Assembly: GCA_028687545.1 (NCBI GenBank)
Contig: JAQTZZ010000001.1
Coordinates: 170,378 to 234,377, forward strand
Length of the DNA: 64,000 nt
Reading direction: 5' to 3'
Source of the DNA: Candidatus Wallbacteria bacterium
GTDB lineage: Bacteria > Muiribacteriota > JAQTZZ01
Every line of letters starts with the position of its first letter. The first letter of the stretch is position 1. Positions 44,382 through 52,258 of the stretch are shown here, one piece after another. A model generated the notes under the pieces. That model was not told the DNA's origin and did not search any database. It worked only from the letters and a program-made list of their open reading frames with translations. A program made the translations under genes and the position numbers.

Positions 44382-45727
44382 TTTTTTTCTCCAAAGGCCG
44401 ACAGAGCCTGGACCAAAGCGTCCATTTCCCGGACAGTCCGCTTTTCCGTGGCAGCGATCAACAGGCCGAGCCTGTCTTCAGGTTTGAATCTGGAGAGAGG
44501 CACTCCGCAGAGCAGATTGTGAGAGGAAAACAGCTCGTCGAAAATCTCGGCTGCCGGCTTGGGGCAGTCGATCAGGAATTCCTTGTAGAATTCCCCGCTG
44601 TAACGCAGTGAAAAGCCAGGGATCTTACTGATCTTCCCGGCCAGGTAATGGGCATTACCTGAACTTGTTTCTGCCGATTCCGCGAGCCCTGCCGCACCTG
44701 CGAGCGAGAGGTAGATGGTAGCCCGGAGGGCACAGAGCGCTTGATTGGAGCAGATGTTGGAAGTGGCCTTTTCACGCTTGATATGCTGCTCCCTGGCCTG
44801 CAGGGTGAGCACGAAGCCTTCCTTCCCGTCCCTGTCCAGGGCCTTGCCGACAAGCCTGCCAGGCATTTTTCTCATCAGCGTTTTATCCACTGCGAAGAAT
44901 CCTGCATAGGGTCCGCCGAAGCTCAGTGGAATCCCGAGCGGCTGGCAGTCACCAACGCAGGCCGCTGCCCCATATGAGCCCGGCGCTGTGAGCAAGCCGA
45001 GCGAATTGGGGTCTGCACTTACAATCAGCAATGCCTTGTCTTTTACCACTGCTGAAATTTCAGGGCCGTTTTCCACGATCCCGAAAAAATTAGGATTCTG
45101 CAGCAGCAGACAGGCTGTATCAGGGATAAGTTTCCCTGCCAGGTCTTTGAGGTCGATTCTGCCGGATTTATCTGATTTAACTGGATGGAGAACGATCTCC
45201 AGGCAGGAAAGATAGGTTTTGAGCACTTCCAGGTAACAGGGGTGCAGTGAATCGGGATAAAGCACGGTTTTCTTCCCGGTCTGGCGGGTGCAGAGCAGCG
45301 CGGCCTCGGCCAGTGCGGTAGGGCCGTCATACATGGAGGCATTGGCCACTTCCATGCCTGTCAGCGAGCAGATCAGGCTCTGAAACTCGAAGATCGCCTG
45401 CAGGGTGCCCTGCGAAACTTCGGGTTGATATGGAGTGTACGCGGTATAGAATTCTCCCCTGGATGTAAGCGCGTCGATGGCGCTTGGTACATAATGGTCG
45501 TAAGCGCCTGCTCCCATGAAACAGGGTGCTTCTGCAGCTTTCCGATTTTTGATCGCTAGATCCTGCACCAGGCTCAAGGTTTCCTGTTCGGTCAGGCCAG
45601 TCAGGAAGTCGAATTTCTTTAATCTGATTTTCTCAGGGATCGCGGAGAACAGCTCGTCCACTGATTTCACTCCGATCTCCCTGAGCATTTCCTTTCTGTC
45701 GTCGGCTGTCAGGGGGATATATGGCAT
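44378..45727 (-). CDS. gcvPA: glycine dehydrogenase (decarboxylating) subunit 1
   Basis: 449 residues, the other half of the split P protein. N-terminal MPYIPLTADDRKEMLREIG and FMGAGAYDHYVPSAIDALTS with EFYTAYTPYQPEVSQGTLQA are diagnostic. The split PA/PB form is usual in anaerobes and many Gram-positive and thermophilic lineages, unlike the fused enterobacterial P protein. Its ATG shares one base with the gcvH stop. PLP is held mainly by subunit 2. Confidence 0.95.
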   Translation of the reverse strand: MPYIPLTADDRKEMLREIGVKSVDELFSAIPEKIRLKKFDFLTGLTEQETLSLVQDLAIKNRKAAEAPCFMGAGAYDHYVPSAIDALTSRGEFYTAYTPYQPEVSQGTLQAIFEFQSLICSLTGMEVANASMYDGPTALAEAALLCTRQTGKKTVLYPDSLHPCYLEVLKTYLSCLEIVLHPVKSDKSGRIDLKDLAGKLIPDTACLLLQNPNFFGIVENGPEISAVVKDKALLIVSADPNSLGLLTAPGSYGAAACVGDCQPLGIPLSFGGPYAGFFAVDKTLMRKMPGRLVGKALDRDGKEGFVLTLQAREQHIKREKATSNICSNQALCALRATIYLSLAGAAGLAESAETSSGNAHYLAGKISKIPGFSLRYSGEFYKEFLIDCPKPAAEIFDELFSSHNLLCGVPLSRFKPEDRLGLLIAATEKRTVREMDALVQALSAFGEKK

Positions 45728-46107
45728 TAATGAGCCCCCTCTGCCGCAGTCTTCTCATAATCACCGGCAGAGAGCAGGGAATCCAGTTCCTTCTGGTTGG
45801 AAAGTTTCAGTTTCACCAGCCAGCCGTCATTTTGCGGGCTCTGGTTGACAGTCTCAGGGGCATCGGCCAGGCTTGAATTGACTTCGATCACTTCGCCTGA
45901 AGCAGGGGAAAAAAAATCAGAAGAAGCCTTGACTGACTCGATCATTCCGAGCGTCTCGCCCTGCTTTACTTTTTTACCTTTCTGGGGAAGTTCCACATAG
46001 ACGATGTCGCCGAGTTCGTGCTGCGCGAAATCAGTCAGTCCAACTGTGCCTGTGTCACCTTTCAGGCTGATCCATTCGTGGGTTTTGGTGAATTTTATCT
46101 GGTCCAT
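45727..46107 (-). CDS. gcvH: glycine cleavage system H protein
   Basis: 126 residues, the lipoyl carrier of the glycine cleavage complex. The lipoylated residue is Lys60 in MIESVKASSDFFSPASGEV. Family motifs HEWISLKGDTGTVGLTDFAQ and LGDIVYVELPQKGKKVK are intact. ATG follows AGGAGG. It is first in the run gcvH-gcvPA-gcvPB-thrB-lysC-lptD. No glycine riboswitch is recognisable in its 134-base upstream gap, only a sigma-70 promoter and short palindromes. Confidence 0.95.
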   Translation of the reverse strand: MDQIKFTKTHEWISLKGDTGTVGLTDFAQHELGDIVYVELPQKGKKVKQGETLGMIESVKASSDFFSPASGEVIEVNSSLADAPETVNQSPQNDGWLVKLKLSNQKELDSLLSAGDYEKTAAEGAH

Positions 46108-46136
46108 GAGTCCTCCTGCTGAAATGATTTAAATTA

Positions 46137-46165
46137 ATTTTACAACCGGAGTGGGAAATTCACAA
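46137..46165 (-). promoter_or_regulatory. sigma-70 promoter for the gcv-thr-lys operon
   Basis: On the minus strand TTGTGA (46165-46160), 17 bases, TAAAAT (46142-46137). The leader to the gcvH ATG at 46107 is about 25 bases and holds the AGGAGG. Confidence 0.5.
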
Positions 46166-46219
46166 GGGGCACTTTTAAAACTCATTTTGGGTCTGAAAAT
46201 GAATTTTCTGCAAGTCAAA

Positions 46220-46234
46220 CCGGATCAGGTCCGG
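46220..46234 (-). terminator. stem-loop after CCG-domain gene
   Basis: CCGGA, a 5-base loop and TCCGG form a perfect stem just beyond the stop of the minus-strand gene at 46242, followed on that strand by TTTGACTT, a weak U tract. Confidence 0.35.
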
Positions 46235-46241
46235 ACAGGAA

Positions 46242-46898
46242 TTATTTGTGCGTCTCAATATATTCGTCAAGCTCTTGATGCCACTGATCAGGCTCAAATG
46301 TCCTGGGAACAGTTTCCTCACTGAACAGTAAATCCACCAGATAGCGTGGCCGCCTGTCGCCCACGAACATGGATTTCACGCAGGATACGCAATATACGAT
46401 CACATCATATTCAGGCATTTCAGCGGCTTTTTTCTTCATCTGCATAACGACCTGATCTGTGGGAATGCTTCCAAAGAAGCTGTCGCCGCAGCAGGTACTG
46501 TTTGATTTTGTTTTCTTCGGCTCGACCAGTGAAATGTTCATTTTTTCGGCCAGTTTTCTGACTGCCGTATGAATCCTTGCCTGATCCCGGGCAGGGCAGG
46601 CGTCGAGTATGGTCATTTTCCGGCCCTTATAATCGGGCAACTGCATGATTTCATTTTCCGCGAACACTTCCCAGAGCGAGATATTGGCGGTATCAGGGTA
46701 ATTCTCCCGGAATCTCCGGTCGCAGCCTGGACAGGTATTGATGAGTTCAGTTCCGGGTGGAACAGGAGGAACATGTTTGCAGCAGGAGAGCAATTTTTCA
46801 ATTTTACCGAATTTCTTCTGCAGAGAGAGATGGACTTTTTCCGCAAGTGCAGGCTTGTAGAGCATTAAAGCGCAGCCTGGTGCGAAGAGTTTTTTCAT
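46242..46898 (-). CDS. CCG-domain (HdrB-like) iron-sulfur protein
   Basis: 218 residues. It has cysteine-rich elements of the CCG family: KLLSCCKHVPP, NTCPGCDRRFRE, DACPARDQ, NSTCCGDSFFG and YCVSCVKSMF, the pattern that binds noncubane or [4Fe-4S] clusters in HdrB/GlpC-type proteins. These usually pass electrons to disulfides or quinones within a larger complex. No partner with ferredoxin-type domains is adjacent, but the Rnf operon ends 0.4 kb upstream on the same strand. ATG 46898 is preferred; TTG at 46907 is also possible. The precise acceptor is unknown. Confidence 0.75.
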   Translation of the reverse strand: MKKLFAPGCALMLYKPALAEKVHLSLQKKFGKIEKLLSCCKHVPPVPPGTELINTCPGCDRRFRENYPDTANISLWEVFAENEIMQLPDYKGRKMTILDACPARDQARIHTAVRKLAEKMNISLVEPKKTKSNSTCCGDSFFGSIPTDQVVMQMKKKAAEMPEYDVIVYCVSCVKSMFVGDRRPRYLVDLLFSEETVPRTFEPDQWHQELDEYIETHK

Positions 46899-46935
46899 GG
46901 GTTTCAAATCCGTCTTTTCAGGATCTCGTAGTTTG

Positions 46936-47124
46936 TTAATTAAAGATGCGGGATCTGTGGACTGCCTTGATTTTACCTGACTTTATTTCACTCAGCCTTT
47001 TCCGGATTTCTTTCTTCTCACCGGATAGCAGCAAGAGAAGCATCTCCCTGTCGCTGCCATCGAGTTTCAAAATGCTCTCAGCAATATCCTCAACCGAGAG
47101 TTTAACTGAAAGTGTAACGCTCAT
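46936..47124 (-). CDS. small protein of unknown function
   Basis: 62 residues, charged. An N-terminal amphipathic strand-helix (SVTLSVKLSVEDIAESILKL) precedes a Leu-rich helix (REMLLLLLSG) and a basic tail (KKEIRKRLSEIKSGKIKAVH). The ATG has a clear GGAGG six bases away, so it is translated. It resembles short antitoxin-type proteins in size and charge, but no toxin gene is adjacent, and I do not assign it. It lies between rnfA and the CCG gene. Confidence 0.6.
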   Translation of the reverse strand: MSVTLSVKLSVEDIAESILKLDGSDREMLLLLLSGEKKEIRKRLSEIKSGKIKAVHRSRIFN

Positions 47125-47230
47125 TTTTCCTCCGGAAATCTCAACTTACCAACTTTAAGGATAGCTCTGAAAATGCGAAAAGGCAATTGAATAAAGGTGA
47201 TTTCAGCCACCCCGCATCGGCAGCGGCTGC

Positions 47231-47265
47231 GTATACGTTTATTAGGCCACTTCCGGCCTGTATAC
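47231..47265 (-). terminator. nested stem-loop after rnfA
   Basis: GTATAC at 47231-47236 and 47260-47265 bracket AGGCC (47244-47248) and GGCCT (47255-47259). It lies 26 bases beyond the rnfA stop on the minus strand. No U tract follows, so it may be an RNA end or processing structure rather than an intrinsic terminator. Confidence 0.35.
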
Positions 47266-47290
47266 TCCGCAATCGGAATTGTAATTATAA

Positions 47291-47872
47291 TCACTCGGGA
47301 ATCATGCCGGAAAAGCCCAGAAAAGCCGTTGCCATCAGCATGGCCACGATCAGGGCGATCGGGATGCCCTGCAGCGATTCAGGGACGTCCGACAGTTCCA
47401 GCCGCTCCCTGATCCCTGCCATCAGCACCAAGGCCAGGGTGAAACCGAGCGCTGCGCCGACTCCTGAGACGACTCCTTGAACGAAATTATAATTTTTCTG
47501 GATGTTGAGGATGGAAACTCCGAGCACTGCGCAGTTCGTGCTGATCAGCGGCAGATAGATTCCCAGTGCCTGATACAGGGCAGGGACGTATTTCTGCAGG
47601 AACAGTTCCACAAACTGGACCAGGGCTGCGATGGTGAGGATGAAGCTCAATGTCTGCAGGTATTCAAGCTTGAGCGGAATCAGCATGTAACGCTGGATCA
47701 GCCAGGTGATGGCAGCAGCCAGGCCCATTACAAAGGTCACGGCGCTGCCCATGCCTACCGCTGTTTCGAGCTTCTTGCTGCAGCCCAGGAACGGGCAGAT
47801 CCCCAGGATCCGTGACAGCACAAAGTTGTTGACCAGGATCGTGGCGATCAGGATGTAGCCGAGTTCATGCAT
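47291..47872 (-). CDS. rnfA: Rnf complex subunit A
   Basis: 193 residues, six membrane helices, inner-membrane subunit of the ferredoxin:NAD+ oxidoreductase. Family signatures: NNFVLSRILGICPFLGCSKK, PLISTNCAVLG with the conserved Cys that contributes to the iron-sulfur centre between RnfA and RnfE, and GVGAALGFTLALVLMAGIRE. It begins where rnfE ends (the ATG shares a base with the stop). In many species rnfB follows rnfA; here a 166-base gap and an unrelated small gene follow. Confidence 0.93.
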   Translation of the reverse strand: MHELGYILIATILVNNFVLSRILGICPFLGCSKKLETAVGMGSAVTFVMGLAAAITWLIQRYMLIPLKLEYLQTLSFILTIAALVQFVELFLQKYVPALYQALGIYLPLISTNCAVLGVSILNIQKNYNFVQGVVSGVGAALGFTLALVLMAGIRERLELSDVPESLQGIPIALIVAMLMATAFLGFSGMIPE

Positions 47873-48468
47873 CAGACGCTCCCTTCGCTTTTCCGGGAGA
47901 TCCGGTTGAACAGCCAGAGTGACAGAGCCATAGTCAGGAATCCTCCTGGCGGCAGGATCATCATCAGAGCCGGTTCAAAGCGTGGACCGAACAAGAGTAT
48001 CCCGAAAATTGTGCCGTTACCCAGAATTTCCCTGACAGAGCCAAGCAGCAGCAGAGCCAGGGTAAAACCGATGCCCATTCCCAGAGCGTCCAGCAGGGAA
48101 GGGCCTGGGCCGTATTTATAAGCAAAGACCTCGGCGCGGGCAATGATGATGCAGTTGACTACTATCAGAGGGATGAAGATTCCCAGAGCTTTATGCAGAT
48201 CCGGAGTATAGGCGGCCATGATCAGATCAACCACTGTCACGAAAGTTGAGATGACTACGATGAAAATCGGAATCCTGACCTTATCTGGAATCACGCCCCT
48301 GAGCAGAGAAATAATCAGATTCGATCCGATCAGCACGAAGGTGGTGGCTGCTCCCATGCCAAGGGCGTTGACAGCAGAGGTCGTCACTGCCAGAGTCGGG
48401 CACATTCCAAGCACCAGCCTGAAAGTCGGGTTGTCTTCGAAGATACCCCTGGAAAGTGGATTGCTCAT
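47872..48468 (-). CDS. rnfE: Rnf complex subunit E
   Basis: 198 residues, six membrane helices, homologous to RnfA. Signatures: NPTFRLVLGMCPTLAVTTSA (Cys near the first helix), IPLIVVNCIIIARAEVFA, and GMGIGFTLALLLLGSVREIL. It helps carry Na+ or H+ across the membrane as electrons pass from ferredoxin. The coding sequence overlaps rnfG by four bases and touches rnfA. Confidence 0.93.
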   Translation of the reverse strand: MSNPLSRGIFEDNPTFRLVLGMCPTLAVTTSAVNALGMGAATTFVLIGSNLIISLLRGVIPDKVRIPIFIVVISTFVTVVDLIMAAYTPDLHKALGIFIPLIVVNCIIIARAEVFAYKYGPGPSLLDALGMGIGFTLALLLLGSVREILGNGTIFGILLFGPRFEPALMMILPPGGFLTMALSLWLFNRISRKSEGSV

Positions 48469-49589
48469 TTGGACACCCCCTGTCCGGCGAAGAAGAAATC
48501 CTTCATTTCCATGAATTCGTTCATTTTCAGCCTCAGGTCGTCTGTGACAGCCCTGGAGGAGATTGTGGCAGCAGTGATCGCGTCTACTTTGCCGTCAGGG
48601 TTGTCTCTGTTCAAAAATAAATCCGGGAGGGAGAGACCTTTAAACTGCTCCTGAAACCAGGGCTTCTGATAATCCATGGCCAGGTTATTGTATTTCCCGG
48701 AGATTTTATGGCAGATCAGCGGATTGATTTCATTGATCCTGGAACCAAGACCTGGAGTTTCGCTGTGTGAGAGTATCTTAAGGCCAAGTACTGTGCCGTT
48801 GATGCTGAAGGCTGCCAGAAAACCGATCCTGCCCCCATAACCTTTCGGGTTGCAGCTGGTTACCACACCCAGTGCGCGAGCCCCGAGTTTTCCCACAAAG
48901 AAGGTGCTGGTGTCAGGGCTTTGCAGGTTTTTCTTGTCAGTCCTGCAATCAGTAAACAGCACTTCCTGCGACAGACCTTCAAAGTTCCTTCCCTGATAAT
49001 CCAGGAATTCAACTCTCCTGTCTTTGGAATAAATGAAGTGGACAGGAAGTTTCTCGTCCAGGGTTTCCAGCACATTGGCAGTATTCAGCAGGTAAAAATT
49101 TCTGATGAACCAGGTTTTATTTTTATCTGCCTTGTCGGTCACCGGAATCCTGACCACCACGAACCTGTCAAAAGTCAGATTTTTCTGGAGAGCGGACTTG
49201 ATCAGGGTCAGCAGGTAATTTACATTTTCTTTGGGGTCCCCGGCCGGGAGTTTGCGCTCGTCGTTCACCCGGCGCAGCAATTCAGCGCCTTCAGCTTCCG
49301 GAACCTGGTATTTGTCAGGAACGCTGGTGTCGATGTCCCCTTTGATCACGTGATCAGCGACTGTATAGCTGACTGATCCGCCGCTTTCCCTGTGAACAGA
49401 GTATTTTCCGTCAGGAATGTCGATCAGATCGATACTGCCTGAGAGCAGCAGTTCGCGCCGCGAGTCGTCTTCTGCAGCAGCCAGTCTGGCAGAAATCACC
49501 GGAGCTGTAAGATTGTTCACATAGCAGAGGGTTCCGGCCGAGGCAACGCAGAACAGTGTCAGGATCAATGTGATTCTGATCACAATCAT
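48465..49589 (-). CDS. rnfG: Rnf complex subunit G (FMN-bearing)
   Basis: 374 residues, longer than the usual 190-220. One N-terminal helix (ITLILTLFCVASAGTLCYV) anchors it. The C-terminal FMN-binding domain has the attachment site DAITAATISSRAV, where the flavin would link to the Thr of AAT; most family members have GAT, so Gly is Ala here. The insertion between helix and FMN domain (about 120-230, KNLTFDRFVVVRIPVTDKAD) resembles NqrC, the Na+-NQR relative. Overlaps rnfD by four bases. Confidence 0.88.
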   Translation of the reverse strand: MIVIRITLILTLFCVASAGTLCYVNNLTAPVISARLAAAEDDSRRELLLSGSIDLIDIPDGKYSVHRESGGSVSYTVADHVIKGDIDTSVPDKYQVPEAEGAELLRRVNDERKLPAGDPKENVNYLLTLIKSALQKNLTFDRFVVVRIPVTDKADKNKTWFIRNFYLLNTANVLETLDEKLPVHFIYSKDRRVEFLDYQGRNFEGLSQEVLFTDCRTDKKNLQSPDTSTFFVGKLGARALGVVTSCNPKGYGGRIGFLAAFSINGTVLGLKILSHSETPGLGSRINEINPLICHKISGKYNNLAMDYQKPWFQEQFKGLSLPDLFLNRDNPDGKVDAITAATISSRAVTDDLRLKMNEFMEMKDFFFAGQGVSK

Positions 49590-50545
49590 TTCCCAGCCTC
49601 CAGTCGCCTCTTCGCAGTGAATCTGTCAATCAGGGGAGTGACCGCATTCATGAGCAGGATGGAATAGCAGACACCTTCAGGATATCCGCCGTATTTTCTG
49701 ATCACAACTGTGAGGATGCCTGCACCCAGCCCGAAAATAATTTTGCCCTTTCCAGTAAGAGGCGTGGTGACCGGATCTGTAGCCATGAAAAAAGCTCCCA
49801 GGATCAGCCCTCCGGCCAGCAGATGGAACATGGGATGGCCGGTAAAAAAACCGTTTTCCCCTAGCACCCAGGACAGCAGAGCAACTGTCCCGAGATAGGA
49901 GGCCGGCGTCTGCCAGCCGATGTGCCCTCGGAGCAGAAGATAGCATGCCCCGAGCAGCAGGGCCAGGGCAGAGGTTTCTCCAACACAGCCGCCCACGCTG
50001 CCCAGGAAAAGATCGATCTGGGACGTGTACTGTCCGGTTTTGGCAAGGGCAAGAGGCGTGGCGCCGGTCACCGCATCTGTAAGGCTGAGCCAGTCATGCG
50101 AATACAATCCGGCCGGTTGAGCCCAGGTAGTCATATATGCCGGCCAGGAGGCCATCAGAAAGGCTCTGCCGATCAGGGCGGGATTGAAGATGTTGTGACC
50201 CAGGCCGCCGAAAAACTGCTTGGTTACCAAAATTGCGACTATGCTTCCCGTCCCGGCAGCCCACCAGGGGGTCTGCGGGGGAAGCACCAGGGCCAGCAGC
50301 AGGCCGGTAACCGCAGCGGAAAGGTCGGAAACTGTAATCCTGAAGCCGCAGGCATTCTGGTACAGCCACTCTACTGCGACACAGGTAATGACACAGGTCG
50401 CGATCAGGAGCAGCGATTTCAGGCCGAAAAAGTAGATCCCGGCGAGCGCTGCCGGCAGCAGGGCGAACAGCACATCCAGCATGATGCTCTGGATAGAGTG
50501 TTCGGCTCTGATGTGAGGTGCGCTGGAAATCGTAAGTTTCGGCAT
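49586..50545 (-). CDS. rnfD: Rnf complex subunit D
   Basis: 319 residues, about nine membrane helices, holding a covalent FMN. The flavin site is TDAVTGATPLALAK (Thr in GAT). Other family segments: PHIRAEHSIQSIMLDVLFAL, GGLGHNIFNPALIGRAFLMA and FFMATDPVTTPLTGKGKIIF. It passes electrons between RnfC-side and RnfG cofactors. It begins one base after rnfC and overlaps rnfG. Confidence 0.93.
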   Translation of the reverse strand: MPKLTISSAPHIRAEHSIQSIMLDVLFALLPAALAGIYFFGLKSLLLIATCVITCVAVEWLYQNACGFRITVSDLSAAVTGLLLALVLPPQTPWWAAGTGSIVAILVTKQFFGGLGHNIFNPALIGRAFLMASWPAYMTTWAQPAGLYSHDWLSLTDAVTGATPLALAKTGQYTSQIDLFLGSVGGCVGETSALALLLGACYLLLRGHIGWQTPASYLGTVALLSWVLGENGFFTGHPMFHLLAGGLILGAFFMATDPVTTPLTGKGKIIFGLGAGILTVVIRKYGGYPEGVCYSILLMNAVTPLIDRFTAKRRLEAGK

Positions 50546-51883
50546 CTATGCTCCGGATTTATTTTGTTGGTGCTGTTCTTTCAGCAGATGGTATTTAGCC
50601 AGCTTGATGTAATGCGTGAGAGGGATTTTCGCAGGGCAGACGAAGCTGCAGCAGCCGCATTCCTTGCAGTCCAGCAGGCCGTATTCCCGGCATTCGGTAA
50701 ACCGGTCTTTACGGGAGAGGGCTGCAATGGTCACAGGCAGGAGCAGCGTCGGGCAGGATCTGATGCACCTGCCGCAGCGGATGCAATTACCCCATTCCGT
50801 GTCTGCACTGAAATTGCTGCCTTGCAGTAGAATTCCGCAGGTGCCCTTGATGACCGGCGCGTCCAGTGTGGGCTGCGAAATGCCCATCAGAGGCCCTCCG
50901 CAAATCACCTTGCCGGTTCTGCCTAAGTCAGCTTCGCAGAATTCCAGCAGCCTGGAGATCTGGGTTCCAAGCGGGACAAGGTAATTTCCAGGTTTTCTGA
51001 CTGCCGCTCCTGTGACTGTAACTACCCTGGAAATAAGAGGAATGTTCCTGGCCACGCCATGGAAAAGAGCGGCTGCTGTTCCCACGTTCTGGACGACTAT
51101 CCCGATGTCCAGGGGCAGCCCTCCGGAAGGCACTTCGCGCCCGGTCAGGCTGTAGATGAGCTGCGATTCAGAACCCTGGGGATATTTCACAGGTAAAAGA
51201 ACCGGTTTGATCCCTGAAAGTCCTTTGATCCTGATGCCGGATACCAGAGCTTCATAGCACTCGCGCTTGTTCTCTTCAATCCCGATCAGGCAGTTTTCCA
51301 GCCCCAGGATTGTCAGCAGGATTCTGATTCCCTGCAGGATTTCCTCGGACTGCTCCAGCATCAGGCGATGATCTGCTGTCAGGAAGGGCTCGCATTCTGC
51401 GCCGTTTATCAAAAGCAGATCTATCTTTTTTTCAGGAGGCGGGGAAAGTTTGACATGGGCAGGAAAGGCGGCTCCGCCCAGACCGGCGATTCCAGCTTCC
51501 TTCACGAATTGGATCAGCTCATGAACCGAGAGTTGCTCCCAATTCCGCTGCAGGCCAAATTCTTTTACCGCCTGATCCCTGCCGTCGGTCTTGATCACGA
51601 TTGCTGGAGAACGTTTTCCCTGCGGGTGCGGGGAATTTTCTACAGCAGTCACTTCGCCTGAAGAAGAGGCATGCACAGGCAGGGACACGAAGCCGTCAGC
51701 ATCGCCTATGACCTGCCCCTTTAAGACGGTTTCCCCGACCTTCACTTTGCACTTGGCCGGGTTTCCAATATGCTGGGAAAGCGGAATGATCAGCTTGTCC
51801 GGAAGCGGGATCTTTTCGATCTTTCTATCTCTGGTCTGACCTTTGCAGTCGTCCGGGTGAATCCCTCCGGGAAAGGAAGGCAT
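50546..51883 (-). CDS. rnfC: Rnf complex subunit C (NADH/FMN and Fe-S)
   Basis: 445 residues, peripheral cytoplasmic subunit. N-terminal GGIHPDDCKG and PLSQHIGNPAKCKVKVGETV form the barrel-sandwich domain. The NADH/FMN region holds GIAGLGGAAFPAHVKL and LLINGAECEPFLTADHRLM. Two C-terminal ferredoxin motifs are CIRCGRCIRSCP and CKECGCCSFVCP. It exchanges electrons with NAD(H). Start at 51883 is preferred over 51889 because AGAGG is seven bases upstream. First gene of rnfCDGEA. Confidence 0.93.
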   Translation of the reverse strand: MPSFPGGIHPDDCKGQTRDRKIEKIPLPDKLIIPLSQHIGNPAKCKVKVGETVLKGQVIGDADGFVSLPVHASSSGEVTAVENSPHPQGKRSPAIVIKTDGRDQAVKEFGLQRNWEQLSVHELIQFVKEAGIAGLGGAAFPAHVKLSPPPEKKIDLLLINGAECEPFLTADHRLMLEQSEEILQGIRILLTILGLENCLIGIEENKRECYEALVSGIRIKGLSGIKPVLLPVKYPQGSESQLIYSLTGREVPSGGLPLDIGIVVQNVGTAAALFHGVARNIPLISRVVTVTGAAVRKPGNYLVPLGTQISRLLEFCEADLGRTGKVICGGPLMGISQPTLDAPVIKGTCGILLQGSNFSADTEWGNCIRCGRCIRSCPTLLLPVTIAALSRKDRFTECREYGLLDCKECGCCSFVCPAKIPLTHYIKLAKYHLLKEQHQQNKSGA

Positions 51884-51934
51884 TGGCATTACCTCTGGAA
51901 ATATATTTCAAATTACAGTATTTGCTGTCTATTC

Positions 51935-51962
51935 AGTATAGTGGAATGCAGAAAAATGTCAA
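51935..51962 (-). promoter_or_regulatory. sigma-70 promoter for the rnf operon
   Basis: On the minus strand TTGACA (51962-51957, perfect), 16 bases, TATACT (51940-51935). The leader to rnfC is about 45 bases. The rest of the 369-base gap 51890-52258 holds no gene I can support; promoters of the opposite strand occupy 52154-52201. Confidence 0.55.
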
Positions 51963-52153
51963 ACTACTCTGCCATTCTTTCATTGATCTTGCTTTCGATA
52001 TTCCAGTTTGAAGATTGAGTTCTCAGATCGACTTGTCCCAGATCCCTGAAACCGGTTCTGATCTTGTTTATGTCGATTTTTTCAACTGAATATTTTTTAG
52101 TCATAAATAGATGCACCTGTTCAGTATTTGGTCAGAAATAATCGGGAAAAAAA

Positions 52154-52182
52154 TTGAAATCGGCTGAACATGCAGGTAATAT
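52154..52182 (+). promoter_or_regulatory. sigma-70 promoter candidate for DUF4912/GH57 genes
   Basis: TTGAAA (52154-52159), 17 bases, TAATAT (52177-52182). It lies four bases before a sigma-54-type element, so binding at the two would compete. Confidence 0.5.
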
Positions 52183-52185
52183 TTC

Positions 52186-52201
52186 TGGAACGGAACTTGC
52201 T
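52186..52201 (+). promoter_or_regulatory. sigma-54 (-24/-12) promoter candidate
   Basis: TGGAACGGAACTTGCT matches the consensus TGGCACG-N4-TTGCW at all but one fixed position (A for C at the fourth). The GG-GC spacing is right. The likely start is about 12 bases downstream, leaving a leader of about 45 bases to the ATG at 52259. No enhancer-binding regulator is encoded nearby. Confidence 0.5.
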
Positions 52202-52258
52202 TAATATAAAGAAATTTTTAAAAACGACTGAATAACGGTTGTTAATTCGGGAGGAAAA

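Noticed and set aside
46108-46241. Glycine riboswitch before gcvH
   Set aside because: Only 134 bases separate the genes and none of the conserved glycine-aptamer segments could be seen; simple promoter and stems explain the gap.
46936-47124. Toxin-antitoxin module
   Set aside because: The 62-residue protein resembles an antitoxin in size only; no toxin-like gene adjoins it.
49922-50830. Plus-strand open frame of about 302 residues across rnfD/rnfC
   Set aside because: Antisense to two well-supported rnf genes and rich in Gly, Gln and Arg as expected for a shadow frame.
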